Positions 8,042 through 17,038 of a stretch of DNA of 34,344 bases are shown piece by piece. Where the stretch lies: positions 1-34,344 of the forward strand of contig JALGZR010000083.1 of assembly GCA_025774805.1 (NCBI GenBank). Reading direction: 5' to 3'. Both the position numbers and the translations under genes were made by a program. Below the pieces are notes generated by a model that searched no databases, was not told where the DNA came from, and saw only the letters and a list, made by a program, of their open reading frames with translations. Position 1 is the stretch's first letter; every line of letters starts with the position of its first letter. The stretch comes from a bacterium. GTDB taxonomy: Bacteria; ARS69.

Positions 8042-9970
8042 GTGAGCCGACCGACGTTCTACATCACCTGCGCGATCGACTATGTGAACGCGAAGCCTCA
8101 CCTCGGTCACGCCTACGAAAAGGTGACGGCCGACTGCATCGCCCGGGCGCACCGCTCCCTGGGCTACGACGTCTTCTTCCTCATCGGAAACGACGAGCAC
8201 GGCACGAAGGTCGCGAAGAGCGCCCGGGCCGCGGGGAAGCCCCCGCGCGAGTACGTCGACGGGATGGAGCTCGAGTTCCGCGAGGCTTACCGGCGACTGA
8301 ACGTGTCCTACGACGACTTCATCCGGACGTGCCAGACCCGGCACCACGTCGGGGTGCACGAGCTGTTGCGGCGCGTGCAACAGAACGGGCACATCACGCG
8401 GGGCAAGTACACCGGCTGGTACTGCGAGGGGTGCGAAGCTTTCTACACGGAGAAGGATCTGGTCGACGGTCTCTGTCCGGACCATGCGACAAAGCCCCGG
8501 TGGGTCGAGGAGGACAACTATTTCTTCAAGCTCTCCGCGTTTCGGGACAGGCTCGTCGATCACATTCGGAGTAATCCCGATTTCATCCGACCGGAGCCCC
8601 GCCGCAACGAGGTTCTCTCGTTCCTCGAGCGGGGCCTCGAAGATCTCTCGATCTCCCGGGCCGGAGGGGAGTGGGGCATTCCGTTTCCCGGCGACCCGGA
8701 CCACGTGGTCTACGTCTGGTTCGACGCGCTGACGAACTACCTCACGGGGATCGGATTCGGTGACGACGAGGGGGAATTCTCGAAGTGGTGGCCGGCCGAC
8801 GTCCACATCGTCGGGAAGGACATCACGCGTTTTCACTGTGTCATCTGGCCGGCCATGTTGATGGCCGCCGGCCTCGAACTGCCGAAGTCGGTGTTCGGCC
8901 ACGGGTTCATCTACCAGTCGGGAACTAAGATGTCGAAGTCGCTGGGCAACATCGTGAACCCACTCGACGTCATCGACACGACCGGCTCCGATCCGCTCCG
9001 GTACTTCCTCATCCGGGAGATCACCTACGGCAAGGACGGCGACTTCAGCTGGGAGAGCTTCATCTCCCGGTACAACGCGGATCTCGCGAACGACCTCGGC
9101 AATCTGGTGAAACGCACCGTCGACATGACGTTCAAGTTCCTGGGCGGCGAGATCGCGGAGGGAAACGGAACCGGACGCACCGGTCTGCGGAACGTGGCGG
9201 AGGACGTGGCGTCCCGCGTCGGACAAGCCTATCGGCGCCTCGACCTCTCCGGGGCGCTGGTCATCACCTGGGAGCTCGTGCGCCGCGCGAACCGGGCGAT
9301 TCAGGAGACGAAACCGTGGGAGCTCGCGAAGGACCCGGCGCGAAGGGACGAGCTGACCGGCACGCTGGGGGAGCTGCTCGAGGCCCTTCGCATCGTGTCG
9401 TACCTGGTCGAGCCCGCCATCCCCGAAAAGGCGATCGGAATCCGGCGGCGACTCGGGCTGCCCGAGGATCCGGGCGGGCTCTGGGACGAGGCGCTCGCGT
9501 GGCGGGAGGCGACGGGCTGGAAGGTCGCTCCCTCCGAGCCGCTCTTTCCCCGAATCGATGCTTCCCCGGACACCGCCGCGGCGGGCCGGCCCGCGAAGGA
9601 CGGGTCGGGTCGCGCGCCGGGGGAGGCGGAACCGGATCGCGAAGAGGACCTGATAGAGCTCGCGGATTTCGAGCGGGTGAAGCTCGTGGTCGGAACGATC
9701 CTCTCCGCCGAGCCGGTCCGGGGAGCGGATCGTCTCCTCGAGCTGCAGATCGACACCGGCGACGACCGGCGTCGCGTCGTCGCCGGAATCGCCGCACACT
9801 TCGCCCCGGAAGAGCTGAAGGGACGACAAGTCGTTCTGGTGGCGAACCTGAAGCCGGCCCGAATCCGGGACATCGAGTCGCGGGGGATGATCCTCGTGGC
9901 GCAGGCGGACGGAAGGATGACGCTCCTCGGGCCGGGGGAAGAGATCGCGGCCGGCGCCCGGATTCGCTGA
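8042..9970 (+). CDS. metG: Methionyl-tRNA synthetase
   Basis: A 642-residue class I synthetase that charges tRNA(Met). The GTG at 8042 gives 'MSRPTFYITCAIDYVNAKPHLGH', the conserved N terminus with the HIGH-type signature HLGH (20-23); longer frames upstream add no conserved sequence. A zinc knuckle starts with CEGC (C128, C131), and the KMSKS loop is at 296-300. After the helical anticodon-binding domain and a ~40-residue Gly/Pro/charged linker, the last ~105 residues form a Trbp111/EMAPII-like tRNA-binding domain ('VVGTIL', 'VAGIAAHF', 'VANLKPARIRDIESRGMIL'). The fused C-terminal domain gives the longer MetG form. tatD follows 26 bp downstream. Confidence 0.96.
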   Translation: MSRPTFYITCAIDYVNAKPHLGHAYEKVTADCIARAHRSLGYDVFFLIGNDEHGTKVAKSARAAGKPPREYVDGMELEFREAYRRLNVSYDDFIRTCQTRHHVGVHELLRRVQQNGHITRGKYTGWYCEGCEAFYTEKDLVDGLCPDHATKPRWVEEDNYFFKLSAFRDRLVDHIRSNPDFIRPEPRRNEVLSFLERGLEDLSISRAGGEWGIPFPGDPDHVVYVWFDALTNYLTGIGFGDDEGEFSKWWPADVHIVGKDITRFHCVIWPAMLMAAGLELPKSVFGHGFIYQSGTKMSKSLGNIVNPLDVIDTTGSDPLRYFLIREITYGKDGDFSWESFISRYNADLANDLGNLVKRTVDMTFKFLGGEIAEGNGTGRTGLRNVAEDVASRVGQAYRRLDLSGALVITWELVRRANRAIQETKPWELAKDPARRDELTGTLGELLEALRIVSYLVEPAIPEKAIGIRRRLGLPEDPGGLWDEALAWREATGWKVAPSEPLFPRIDASPDTAAAGRPAKDGSGRAPGEAEPDREEDLIELADFERVKLVVGTILSAEPVRGADRLLELQIDTGDDRRRVVAGIAAHFAPEELKGRQVVLVANLKPARIRDIESRGMILVAQADGRMTLLGPGEEIAAGARIR

Positions 9971-9996
9971 TCGTCCCCGTCTCGGAGGGTCCGCCG

Positions 9997-10770
9997 GTGA
10001 TCGACTCGCACTGCCATCTGAACGTCCGTGAATACGACGACGACCTCGACGCCGTGATCGAACGGGCGATGGCGTCCGGCGTGCACGGCATTCTCGTGCC
10101 CGGAATCGACCTCGCCTCCTGTGAGCGTGCGCTCGAGATCGCCTTCCGCCATCCGATGGTGCGCGTCGCGGTGGGGATTCACCCGCACGAGGCTCGCGGC
10201 TGGGGAGAGGATGCCGAGCGGCGCCTTCGCGAGTGGGCGGCCCGTCCGGAGGTCGTCGCCATCGGCGAGATCGGTCTCGACTTCTACCGTGACCGGTGTC
10301 CTCCCGACCTTCAGCGCACGGCGTACGCGGCTCAGCTCCGTTTGGCGCACGAGCTGGGACTTCCGGTCATCGTGCACGACCGGGACGCGCACGACGAGGT
10401 GCTCGCAGGACTGGCGGATCCGGCCATGGCCGGTCTGCCCGGAGTCCTGCACTGCTTCTCCGGCGGCCCCGCGCACGCCGAGCGGGCGATCGGGCTCGGT
10501 CTCCATCTCTCGTTCACGGGCACGCTGACGTTCGGAAAGGGGAAGGCCGACCGGGTGTTGAAGCGCGTTCCCGTAGGTCGTCTGCTGCTGGAGACGGACG
10601 CTCCCTGGATGGCGCCCGTTCCCCACCGGGGTCAGCGGAACGAGCCCGGATACCTGGTCCACGTCGCGGAGGCTCTGGCGGAGAAACTCGACCTGCCCTC
10701 CCGGACCGTTCACGAGATGACCTCCGGGGCCGCCCGGCGCCTCTTCGGATTCCCCCGTGAACCGGATTGA
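9997..10770 (+). CDS. TatD family metal-dependent deoxyribonuclease
   Basis: A 257-residue TIM-barrel hydrolase. The metal site is complete: H5 and H7 (MIDSHCHLN), E91 (GEIGLDFY), H127 (VIVHDR), H152 (HCFSGG) and D201 (LETDAPW). The GTG at 9997 is chosen because it places MIDSHCHLN at the very N terminus, as in the family, and has GGAGGG at about the right distance. TatD/YcfH proteins have 3'-exonuclease activity and are often encoded right after metG, as here. The particular subgroup (YcfH-like) is an inference. The stop lies inside the longest possible reading of the next gene. Confidence 0.93.
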   Translation: MIDSHCHLNVREYDDDLDAVIERAMASGVHGILVPGIDLASCERALEIAFRHPMVRVAVGIHPHEARGWGEDAERRLREWAARPEVVAIGEIGLDFYRDRCPPDLQRTAYAAQLRLAHELGLPVIVHDRDAHDEVLAGLADPAMAGLPGVLHCFSGGPAHAERAIGLGLHLSFTGTLTFGKGKADRVLKRVPVGRLLLETDAPWMAPVPHRGQRNEPGYLVHVAEALAEKLDLPSRTVHEMTSGAARRLFGFPREPD

Positions 10771-10843
10771 CGCGGATCCCGGCCCCGCGGCGACGGAGGC
10801 TCCCGCAAGCGTGCGGTGGAAGGGAGAGAGGGTCCGGGCTACA

Positions 10844-11770
10844 ATGGATGTCGGAGAGCGCGGGAGCTCTCCCCCTTCCCGGTCGCGCCCCGCCTTTCCC
10901 CTCGCCCCACATGAGGTCTCAGCCATCGCCACCGCGAAGCTCCCGCTGCGGGAAACCCTCGCCCGCTACGACATCGTTCCCCGCAAGCGCCTCGGCCAGA
11001 GCTTCCTGCACGACCCCGCCCTCGGCCGGCGCATCGTCACCGCGGCCGGCGTGGGACCGGGGAGCGAAGTCCTGGAGATCGGCCCGGGGCTGGGGGCGCT
11101 GACGATTCCCCTGCTCGAGAGCGGAGCGCGCGTCACCGCGATCGAGATCGACCGCCGTATCGCCGATTGTCTCCAGGAGACCATAGGAGAACGACCCGGA
11201 TTCACCTTGATTCGGGAAGACGTGCTCCGAATCGACCTCACCGAGGTGGCCCCCTCCACCGGAGTGCTCGTCGCGAATCTCCCGTATTCGATCACGGGTC
11301 CCCTGCTGGCCCGACTGATCGATCACGTCGATCGCATCCCGCGGGCCGTCATCATGGTCCAGCGGGAAGTCGGGAACCGACTCCTGGCCGGGGCGGGGGG
11401 AAGAGGGCTCGGCGCTCCCGCCGTCCTCCTCCGACTGCTGTATCGAGTGCGGCGCCTCTTCGAGGTGGGAAGGGGAGCGTTCTATCCGCCTCCCGACGTC
11501 GTCTCGGCGGTCCTCGCGCTCGACCGGATACCGGGAGCCGCACTCGACTCGTCCCTGCGGCAGGCCGTCAACATCGCCTATCGGCACCGCCGGAAGATGC
11601 TCCGCAAGACGTTGAAGGAGACCGTGGCGAGCGAAGAGGTCCTCGCGGCGGCGCTCGTCGCACTCGGTCGGTCGGACCGGGCGCGGCCCGAAGACCTGGA
11701 ACCGGAGGACTGGCCCGTCCTCCTCGAGCGCGCGGGCGCGCGATCCTCCCCCCGGGAGAAGAGATCGTGA
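10844..11770 (+). CDS. rsmA: 16S rRNA (adenine1518-N6/adenine1519-N6)-dimethyltransferase
   Basis: A 308-residue RsmA/KsgA. Visible motifs are 'RKRLGQSFLHD' before the methyltransferase fold, the SAM motif EIGPGLGALT (78-87), acidic residue E101 in 'AIEID', and the catalytic NLPYSI (145-150). It dimethylates two adenines near the 3' end of 16S rRNA during small-subunit maturation. The start is uncertain. ATG 10844 has GGGAGAGAGG about 11 bases upstream but leaves ~45 non-conserved residues before the fold. GTG 10757, overlapping tatD by 14 bases, would add 29 more and has no ribosome-binding site. No other ATG/GTG/TTG closer to the fold is in frame. Its stop overlaps the next GTG (GTGA). Confidence 0.93.
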   Translation: MDVGERGSSPPSRSRPAFPLAPHEVSAIATAKLPLRETLARYDIVPRKRLGQSFLHDPALGRRIVTAAGVGPGSEVLEIGPGLGALTIPLLESGARVTAIEIDRRIADCLQETIGERPGFTLIREDVLRIDLTEVAPSTGVLVANLPYSITGPLLARLIDHVDRIPRAVIMVQREVGNRLLAGAGGRGLGAPAVLLRLLYRVRRLFEVGRGAFYPPPDVVSAVLALDRIPGAALDSSLRQAVNIAYRHRRKMLRKTLKETVASEEVLAAALVALGRSDRARPEDLEPEDWPVLLERAGARSSPREKRS

Positions 11771-14061
11771 GTCCTCTCCTTCGGATCACCCGGACCGCTC
11801 TCGTCCCGTTCCTCCTGATTCTGACGAGCGGGATCTCTCGGGCCGAGGAGGAGACGCCCTCGGGCGGTGACGCTGCGCCGGATACGACGGTCTCCGTCGC
11901 GGAGGACGAGGGAGGGGGAGCGCCCGCCGACTCGGCGAGTGCACCCGCCGCGCCGGACTCGGCGGTGACGAGGAAGTTCCTGAGCACGGACGGCTCCGTA
12001 CGGGTGTACGAGGAGGCGGTCCCGGGGGAAGGGATCGAGGGCTTCTGGTGGGAGTACGATTCTCAGGCCGATCTCGCGCGGCTGCTCGACAAGGAGCGGC
12101 GCGACCAGCCCCTCGATCCGCTGACGGACGCATTCGGCTTCCAGATCACTATGCCCGAGTCCATCCGAACGCTTCGGGACTCCGTCACGGCGGTCGCGGA
12201 CTCGATCCGGGCGCAGACCATCGAGATCACGTCGTCCTTCAATCCGAAGCTGAAGACCACCTACACCGAGCAAAAGGACGTCTACCGGCTGCAAAACGAG
12301 CTCGACACCAGCATTCCGTTCATCGGCGGCGGCACCGTGATCACCCGCGTCACGGACGGAAACGAGTTCAACGAGTCGACGCGGAAGGTCAAGGACGACC
12401 GCACCCTCTCCTCCACCTTCAACTTCCGCTATCGAGAGGGCACGACCGCCTCGTTCACTCTCTCCCGGGACGATCGGGAACAGAAGAGAGACACGACGCT
12501 CGAGTCGAAGTCGGGAAACACGGCACTGACGGGGCAGGTCCGCTTCAAACAGGATGTTCCTGTGGTCGGGTCGCTGGAGTCGTCGGTGGGTCTCACTTTC
12601 AGTCGGAACTCCTACGAGACGCGCCTCACCGACGGCAAAACCGACCAGCTCTCTCCGAAATGGGGCATCAAGGTCTCGCGTCCCGTCGGCGGCAACAAGT
12701 TCGGCATCGACTACAGCGGAAACCTCTCGCGGGGGGACCGCGAAGAGGTCCGGACGTTCGACACGGTCGACAGTCTGGGACAGCCCGTCACCGTCAAGGA
12801 CACCACATCGACGACGGACGAGAACCTGCGGAACAAGGTAACCGCGAGCCTCGACGCCGAGTTCGACGCCGACACGAAGCTGAAGCTGACCAGCGGCTAC
12901 ACGGTGAACCGACAGCAGTACATCTCTCAGGTCGATTCCCTCAGCGGCCGCCAGGAGACGCGGACCACGAGCGAACAGAACGTGAGGGCGAACCTCACCT
13001 CGAAACCGATCGAGGCGCTCGAGGTGCGCGCCAACGCCCAGGTCCGCCGGAGCGAACGCGACTTCGATCTGGAGACGGTCCGGTTCTCTCGCACCCTGAC
13101 GCGCTCGGCTGACTTGGACATGAACTACAAGCCCTGGGAGGGCGCCCGATTCACAGTCAAGATGGAGCGAAGGCACGAGGACCAGGACTACCGGACGCGG
13201 CAGGCGGGCACGGTCGAGACACAGAAGGGCCAGATCGACTACCGGCAGTCGATCCTCCAAAACGTGGAGTTCCAGGGTGGCTACTTCATCAGCCTCGATG
13301 TCCACGCGTTCGACGACAAGGAGGCGAACGACAACGACCGGGACCTTCGCACTCAGAGAGGCACGTTCACGGTTCGATACAATCCCTGGACCACGTTCGG
13401 CGGCTCGCTGAAGATGGAGGTGCGCCAGCAGGAGTCGATCAACATCGATCCCCGCAAGTCGCCCGACAACAAGACCGACTACACCTATCTCATCACCCCG
13501 AGCTACAACCTCCGAATCGGAAAGGCGAACATCAACGGCGAGTTCACCGCCGACGCAAAGTATGCGGTCTTCGATTTCCAGGAGGATCGAAACAACCTCA
13601 GGCGCCGCTTCTCCACGCGTCAGCGCTGGCAGCACGCCTTCACCACCCGTCTTTCGACCGAGCTGCTCGGCAGCTACGAGTTCAGCGATGAAGGGGCCTA
13701 CCGGAAAAACGAGTTCGACGGGAGGCGCCTCTTCATCCGATCCCGGGAGGTTCGTCGATTCAACGTCGAGGCCAGAGTGCTCTACAACCCCCTTTCCGGC
13801 ATTCGGACCCAGGTGACGTATCGTCGCTACGGGGACGATCAATACGTCGTCGATGAGGGGGAACGCACGCTCACGTCGGAACCCCGCACGCAAGAGATCT
13901 CCACGGGAGTCCAGCTCAAGAAATCGATCGTGAAACACATCCGCCTGGACCTGAACTTCTCGCAGACGCAGAAGAGCGGCGACCGGGTGTCGGACTTCGA
14001 GAAGCGCTTCTACACGATCCGGGCGGGCATCGAGTACCAGCCCTTCAAGAGAGGCGACTGA
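11767..14061 (+). CDS. Predicted outer-membrane beta-barrel protein, function unknown
   Basis: A 764-residue exported protein. The GTG at 11767 overlaps the rsmA stop (GTGA) and gives a clean signal peptide (hydrophobic residues 9-22, cleavage after about SRA25). A Ser/Ala/Glu-rich linker (about 26-70) and an aromatic 'EGFWWEYD' segment follow. From about residue 155 to the end there are alternating polar/hydrophobic short strands separated by charged turns, with many Arg/Tyr/Thr residues and a near-terminal aromatic pair ('YQPF'). This is the look of a large (possibly 26 or more strands) outer-membrane barrel. There are no cysteines. I do not recognise the family; LptD- or SprA-like roles are possible but not supported. 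It is coupled to a lipoprotein gene, which suggests a barrel-lipoprotein complex. Confidence 0.75.
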   Translation: MSPLLRITRTALVPFLLILTSGISRAEEETPSGGDAAPDTTVSVAEDEGGGAPADSASAPAAPDSAVTRKFLSTDGSVRVYEEAVPGEGIEGFWWEYDSQADLARLLDKERRDQPLDPLTDAFGFQITMPESIRTLRDSVTAVADSIRAQTIEITSSFNPKLKTTYTEQKDVYRLQNELDTSIPFIGGGTVITRVTDGNEFNESTRKVKDDRTLSSTFNFRYREGTTASFTLSRDDREQKRDTTLESKSGNTALTGQVRFKQDVPVVGSLESSVGLTFSRNSYETRLTDGKTDQLSPKWGIKVSRPVGGNKFGIDYSGNLSRGDREEVRTFDTVDSLGQPVTVKDTTSTTDENLRNKVTASLDAEFDADTKLKLTSGYTVNRQQYISQVDSLSGRQETRTTSEQNVRANLTSKPIEALEVRANAQVRRSERDFDLETVRFSRTLTRSADLDMNYKPWEGARFTVKMERRHEDQDYRTRQAGTVETQKGQIDYRQSILQNVEFQGGYFISLDVHAFDDKEANDNDRDLRTQRGTFTVRYNPWTTFGGSLKMEVRQQESINIDPRKSPDNKTDYTYLITPSYNLRIGKANINGEFTADAKYAVFDFQEDRNNLRRRFSTRQRWQHAFTTRLSTELLGSYEFSDEGAYRKNEFDGRRLFIRSREVRRFNVEARVLYNPLSGIRTQVTYRRYGDDQYVVDEGERTLTSEPRTQEISTGVQLKKSIVKHIRLDLNFSQTQKSGDRVSDFEKRFYTIRAGIEYQPFKRGD

Positions 14062-14687
14062 TGAGGGAGACGATCTCGAGCGGATCCGGTGAACGGAGCG
14101 CGAGCGGCATCCGGATGCTGTCTTTGACGGCGGTCTTCCCCGTTCTCATGGGGGCGGGTTGTGATCTCTTCGCGACCCGGGAACCGGTCCTGAGCGAGGG
14201 GGCGAGCTCGCTCTGGCAGCCCCCGACGTCGCCCAACATCATCGTGCAGAACCTGGAGGTCGCGTTCGAGAAGGCGATCTTCAACGACTACCGTCGTGCT
14301 CTCACCGAGGACTTCACGTTCGAGCCGGACGACACCGATCGCTTTCAGATCGACGAGATCGAGCGGCCCGGAGACGGGGCGTACGACGGGTGGACCCGGG
14401 ACGTGGAGTCGGCCACGGCGGAGGCGATCTCCGGATCGGCGGATTCGCTGAGCCTGGACCTCATGCTCTTCGAGGAGATCGTGGAGAGCATCGGACGCCA
14501 GCTCAAGTACGACTACGTTCTGACCCTCCACCAGGGGAGCTCGGTCGCCCACTACATCGGGGAGGCGTGGCTGCGGATCCGCCAGGAGTCCAGCGGCGAG
14601 TGGTTCATCTACGAGTGGAAGGACGTCAAGTCCTCGCCCGACGACGATTCCTGGGGGCTGCTCAAGGGCCGGAACCGGTTGTTCTGA
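14061..14687 (+). CDS. Small predicted lipoprotein, NTF2/SnoaL-like (paralogue 1)
   Basis: A 208-residue protein with lipobox MGAGC (Cys34). GAGAGG lies six bases before the ATG at 14061, and that ATG shares one base with the preceding TGA (TGATG), so it is coupled to the barrel gene. The mature part begins with a helix ('LEVAFEKAIFNDYRRAL') followed by beta-type sequence and ends with 'GEAWLRIRQESSGEWFIYEWKD', the usual shape of NTF2/SnoaL-like domains. The protein encoded at 15055-15639 has the same plan: helix with FE/WE and N-[DE]-Y, a strand with FxFxP or YxFxP, and a final 'G.W.I..W/Q' strand. The function is unknown; partnership with the adjacent barrel is an inference. Confidence 0.75.
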   Translation: MRETISSGSGERSASGIRMLSLTAVFPVLMGAGCDLFATREPVLSEGASSLWQPPTSPNIIVQNLEVAFEKAIFNDYRRALTEDFTFEPDDTDRFQIDEIERPGDGAYDGWTRDVESATAEAISGSADSLSLDLMLFEEIVESIGRQLKYDYVLTLHQGSSVAHYIGEAWLRIRQESSGEWFIYEWKDVKSSPDDDSWGLLKGRNRLF

Positions 14688-14768
14688 TCGGGCGCCCGGA
14701 TCGGACACCCGCCCCCGCGGCGCGACCCGGCGCGTGGCTCCGTGCACCGGCTGGATCCACAACTCCTT

Positions 14769-14781
14769 GTCAAGAATTGAC
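14769..14781. promoter_or_regulatory. Short dyad upstream of the 14821 promoter
   Basis: GTCAA-GAA-TTGAC is a perfect 5-bp inverted repeat with a 3-bp centre, about 80 bp upstream of the predicted transcription start. Its position would suit an activator-type site. No regulator family is recognised. Confidence 0.25.
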
Positions 14782-14820
14782 TTCCGGGGCCGGATGCCGC
14801 CTTCCCGGGAGAGGGGAGGA

Positions 14821-14850
14821 TTGACACGGGAGTCGCGGACTCCGTAAAAT
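14821..14850 (+). promoter_or_regulatory. Strong sigma70-type promoter candidate
   Basis: TTGACA (perfect -35), an 18-bp spacer and TAAAAT (5/6 of the -10 consensus). The start is predicted near 14857, which leaves a ~200-nt untranslated leader before the GTG at 15055. It is the best promoter match in the window. Confidence 0.65.
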
Positions 14851-15054
14851 AGTGGCGTTCCGGAAGAGAGCTTGCTCACGACGCCCCGGAGATCCCCGAA
14901 CCGGTCCTGGCCGGACCAGACCCGGGATGGCCGGCGAACGGAAGGAGCATCCTGCCGCGCACCCTGCAACCTTGACTTTCCGACTCCGTCGCCGCGACCC
15001 GGCCGGCAAGTAGCCCCTCCCACTGCCCGCCCCACGATCTTCGGAGGAGTAATC

Positions 15055-15639
15055 GTGGTTTTCCAGCATCGCATCGTCCGCCAGACCCCCATCGCCCTGG
15101 GCCTCGTCGCTCTCCTTCTGTTCGTGCCGGGCTGCCCGCTCAGCCCCGACAGCGACGAAGGGGGAGGGGGCAACGAGAACCGGCTCCCGGAGCGGACCAC
15201 CGTCGACAGCACGGTTGACTACTACGCCTTCGTGTGGGAGAACCGCCTCTACAACGAGTACAGCGATGTTCTCCATCCGAACTACGAGTTCTACCCTCTC
15301 GACGAGGACGCGCAGGACTTTCCGTGGCTTACGGGGGATAGCTGGGGGAGGACCGAGGAGCTCCGGATGGCGGCGAACCTCTTCAACCCCGAGTTCGAGC
15401 CGCCCGACGGGAGCGAGGCCCGCCGCGTCGATCGGATCACCATGGAGCTGACCAACCGGGTGCAGCGAAACCTGTTGCAGCCCCCGGGCGCCGTCGAGGT
15501 CACGACCGACGTCGACGCGTTCGTTTGGTTCAACGAGAACGATGCGCTGCGCACCACCGGGCGGTTCGTCTTCGAGCTCGTCCAGGGCGGCGATGGGAAC
15601 TGGCTGATCCTGCGGCAGTACGAGAGGGAGCTGCTCTAG
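15055..15639 (+). CDS. Small predicted lipoprotein, NTF2/SnoaL-like (paralogue 2)
   Basis: A 194-residue protein with signal peptide and lipobox VPGC (Cys27). The GTG at 15055 is chosen because GGAGGAG precedes it at ideal spacing and the signal peptide then has normal length; the frame is open further upstream but has no signal there. The mature domain ('YYAFVWENRLYNEYSDVLHP' and the final 'WLILRQYEREL' strand) resembles the lipoprotein ending at 14687, so the two are probable paralogues. It has its own promoter at 14821. Its TAG stop is the first CTAG of a repeat end. The function is unknown; a small ligand-binding or structural envelope role is possible. Confidence 0.78.
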   Translation: MVFQHRIVRQTPIALGLVALLLFVPGCPLSPDSDEGGGGNENRLPERTTVDSTVDYYAFVWENRLYNEYSDVLHPNYEFYPLDEDAQDFPWLTGDSWGRTEELRMAANLFNPEFEPPDGSEARRVDRITMELTNRVQRNLLQPPGAVEVTTDVDAFVWFNENDALRTTGRFVFELVQGGDGNWLILRQYERELL

Positions 15640-15660
15640 CCTGCATCTCTCCCCGGCCTC
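15636..15660. repeat. Solo left end of the CTAG-type repeat
   Basis: CTAGCCTGCATCTCTCCCC followed by GGCCTC matches the left end of the copies at 26304 and 4778. No convincing right end occurs before 15793. The stop codon of the lipoprotein gene (15637-15639) lies within CTAG. The remainder of the 153-bp gap holds no clear promoter and no ribosome-binding site. Confidence 0.5.
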
Positions 15661-15792
15661 TACTGCGACAGCGGCGTCCGACCGGAAGTCCGTTCCGGTC
15701 CCCGAGCGAGTCCAATAACCGGATGACGGGCCGGCCCCCGGCTGTTACCCTGCGGGGCCAAGTTCGTCGGCTTCCATCCGGATCTCGTTCGT

Positions 15793-17025
15793 ATGTCGCC
15801 CCGATCCCCCCTCCAATCTCGATCCCCCATCCGCTCCCGTTTCCGGTGGGCCCGTCGCGCGGCGCTCGCCGCCCTACCCTTCGCCCTACTGCCCCTCGCG
15901 TGGTTCGCGTGGGTCGGGGGCGAAGCCTGGGCGAGAACCGGCCACCTCTCGCTCCGGGAGCGTCTCGATCGCGCGATCGATGAGGTCTTGGTGATCCGCG
16001 GGGTCGATCGCCGGTCGCTCACCGCGAAGCCCGGCACCGTCGACGCGAAGCTCGGAAAGGTGTCCCCGGCCCGGCTGCGGTTCGACGTGCCTCCCGGCGC
16101 GAGCTACGGCGAGATGAACCTCGACATCTCCCGCGCCGTGACCGACGCGGGGGGCGCGGTTTTCGACGTCGTGGAAGAGGGGCCCCTTCCCGAATCTCCC
16201 GATTCGATGGAGATGGTCGTCGGGGGGGAGGGCGACATCACGCACCAGCTCACGCTCCTGCCCGAGGGATCGTCGGCCCCGCCCCGGTGGGGCTCGGGTG
16301 CCACCCCGGAGCTCGCGGTCGTCTTCGACGATCTCGGTTACACGACCGGAGGCCTCGCCCGTGAGCTCCTGGACATGCCCGCCCGCTTGACGTTCGCGGT
16401 TCTGCCCGGGCTGCCCGCGAGCCGCGCGTTCGCGGAGTCGGCAAGGGCGCGGGGGCACGACGTGATCCTCCACCTTCCGATGGAGCCTCTGGACACCGTG
16501 CGCCACGATCCCGGAGAGGATGCCCTCCTCGTCGGTCTGGGCCGCGAGGAGAACTCGCGCCGGCTCGGGCGGCTGCTCGACGGCCTGCCCTTTTACTCCG
16601 GGGTGTCCAACCACATGGGCTCCCGGTTCACGTCGTGCGGTCCGCTCGTGGAGATGGTCCTGCGCGAGATCCGGGGCCGCGACCGCTCTCTGTTCTTCCT
16701 GGACAGCCGGACCACTCCCTACTCCGTCGTCCCGGAGCGGGCCAAAGACCTCGGAGTCGCCAGCCTCTCGAACAACCTCTTTCTCGACGGGGGAGACGAG
16801 AGCGCCCCGCTGCCGTCCGCCCGGACGCGGCGGCTCGGGGGAATCGCTCTACGGAGCGGGAGGGCGATCGGAATCGGGCACGTCCGCCCCGGCACGGTGG
16901 AGGCGGTCCGCGTCGCGATCGACGAGTGGCGGGCGGACGGGATTCGACTGGTCGGGCTTTCCGAACTGATACAGGCTGCCGGGGCCGGAGGCGGGTTCCG
17001 GAGAGGCCCCGCCCGCGAGGAATAG
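15793..17025 (+). CDS. Divergent polysaccharide deacetylase family protein (YibQ-like)
   Basis: A 410-residue protein with an N-terminal membrane anchor (about 22-41), a variable linker domain (about 50-165) and a divergent polysaccharide deacetylase (Polysacc_deac_2, formerly DUF610) domain (about 172-400). Motifs are 'VVFDDLGY' (D179-D180), 'ILHLPMEP' (H227), 'SNHMGSRFT' and 'FFLDSRTTP'. It probably acts on cell-wall glycans outside the inner membrane; activity is not proven for this family. In E. coli the yibQ gene lies directly after envC, and here both genes are in the same window, 7.9 kb apart. The ATG at 15793 has no clear SD sequence. pdxJ follows 13 bp downstream. Confidence 0.88.
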   Translation: MSPRSPLQSRSPIRSRFRWARRAALAALPFALLPLAWFAWVGGEAWARTGHLSLRERLDRAIDEVLVIRGVDRRSLTAKPGTVDAKLGKVSPARLRFDVPPGASYGEMNLDISRAVTDAGGAVFDVVEEGPLPESPDSMEMVVGGEGDITHQLTLLPEGSSAPPRWGSGATPELAVVFDDLGYTTGGLARELLDMPARLTFAVLPGLPASRAFAESARARGHDVILHLPMEPLDTVRHDPGEDALLVGLGREENSRRLGRLLDGLPFYSGVSNHMGSRFTSCGPLVEMVLREIRGRDRSLFFLDSRTTPYSVVPERAKDLGVASLSNNLFLDGGDESAPLPSARTRRLGGIALRSGRAIGIGHVRPGTVEAVRVAIDEWRADGIRLVGLSELIQAAGAGGGFRRGPAREE

Positions 17026-17038
17026 AGGGGAGAACGCG

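Larger units (their letters stand above)
14688..15054 (+). other. 367-bp intergenic region with promoter and a short palindrome
   Basis: No credible coding sequence. It holds an inverted repeat GTCAA-GAA-TTGAC (14769-14781), a strong promoter-like sequence at 14821-14850 and a ~200-nt GC-rich leader before the next lipoprotein gene. In that leader only a small GGTCC/GGACC hairpin and the SD sequence GGAGGAG (about 15043) stand out. No terminator with a T-run is seen after the preceding gene. Confidence 0.6.

Noticed and set aside
14688-14705. GC-rich dyad (GGGCGCCC) after the first small lipoprotein gene as an intrinsic terminator
   Set aside because: The stem is short and imperfect and no T-run follows.
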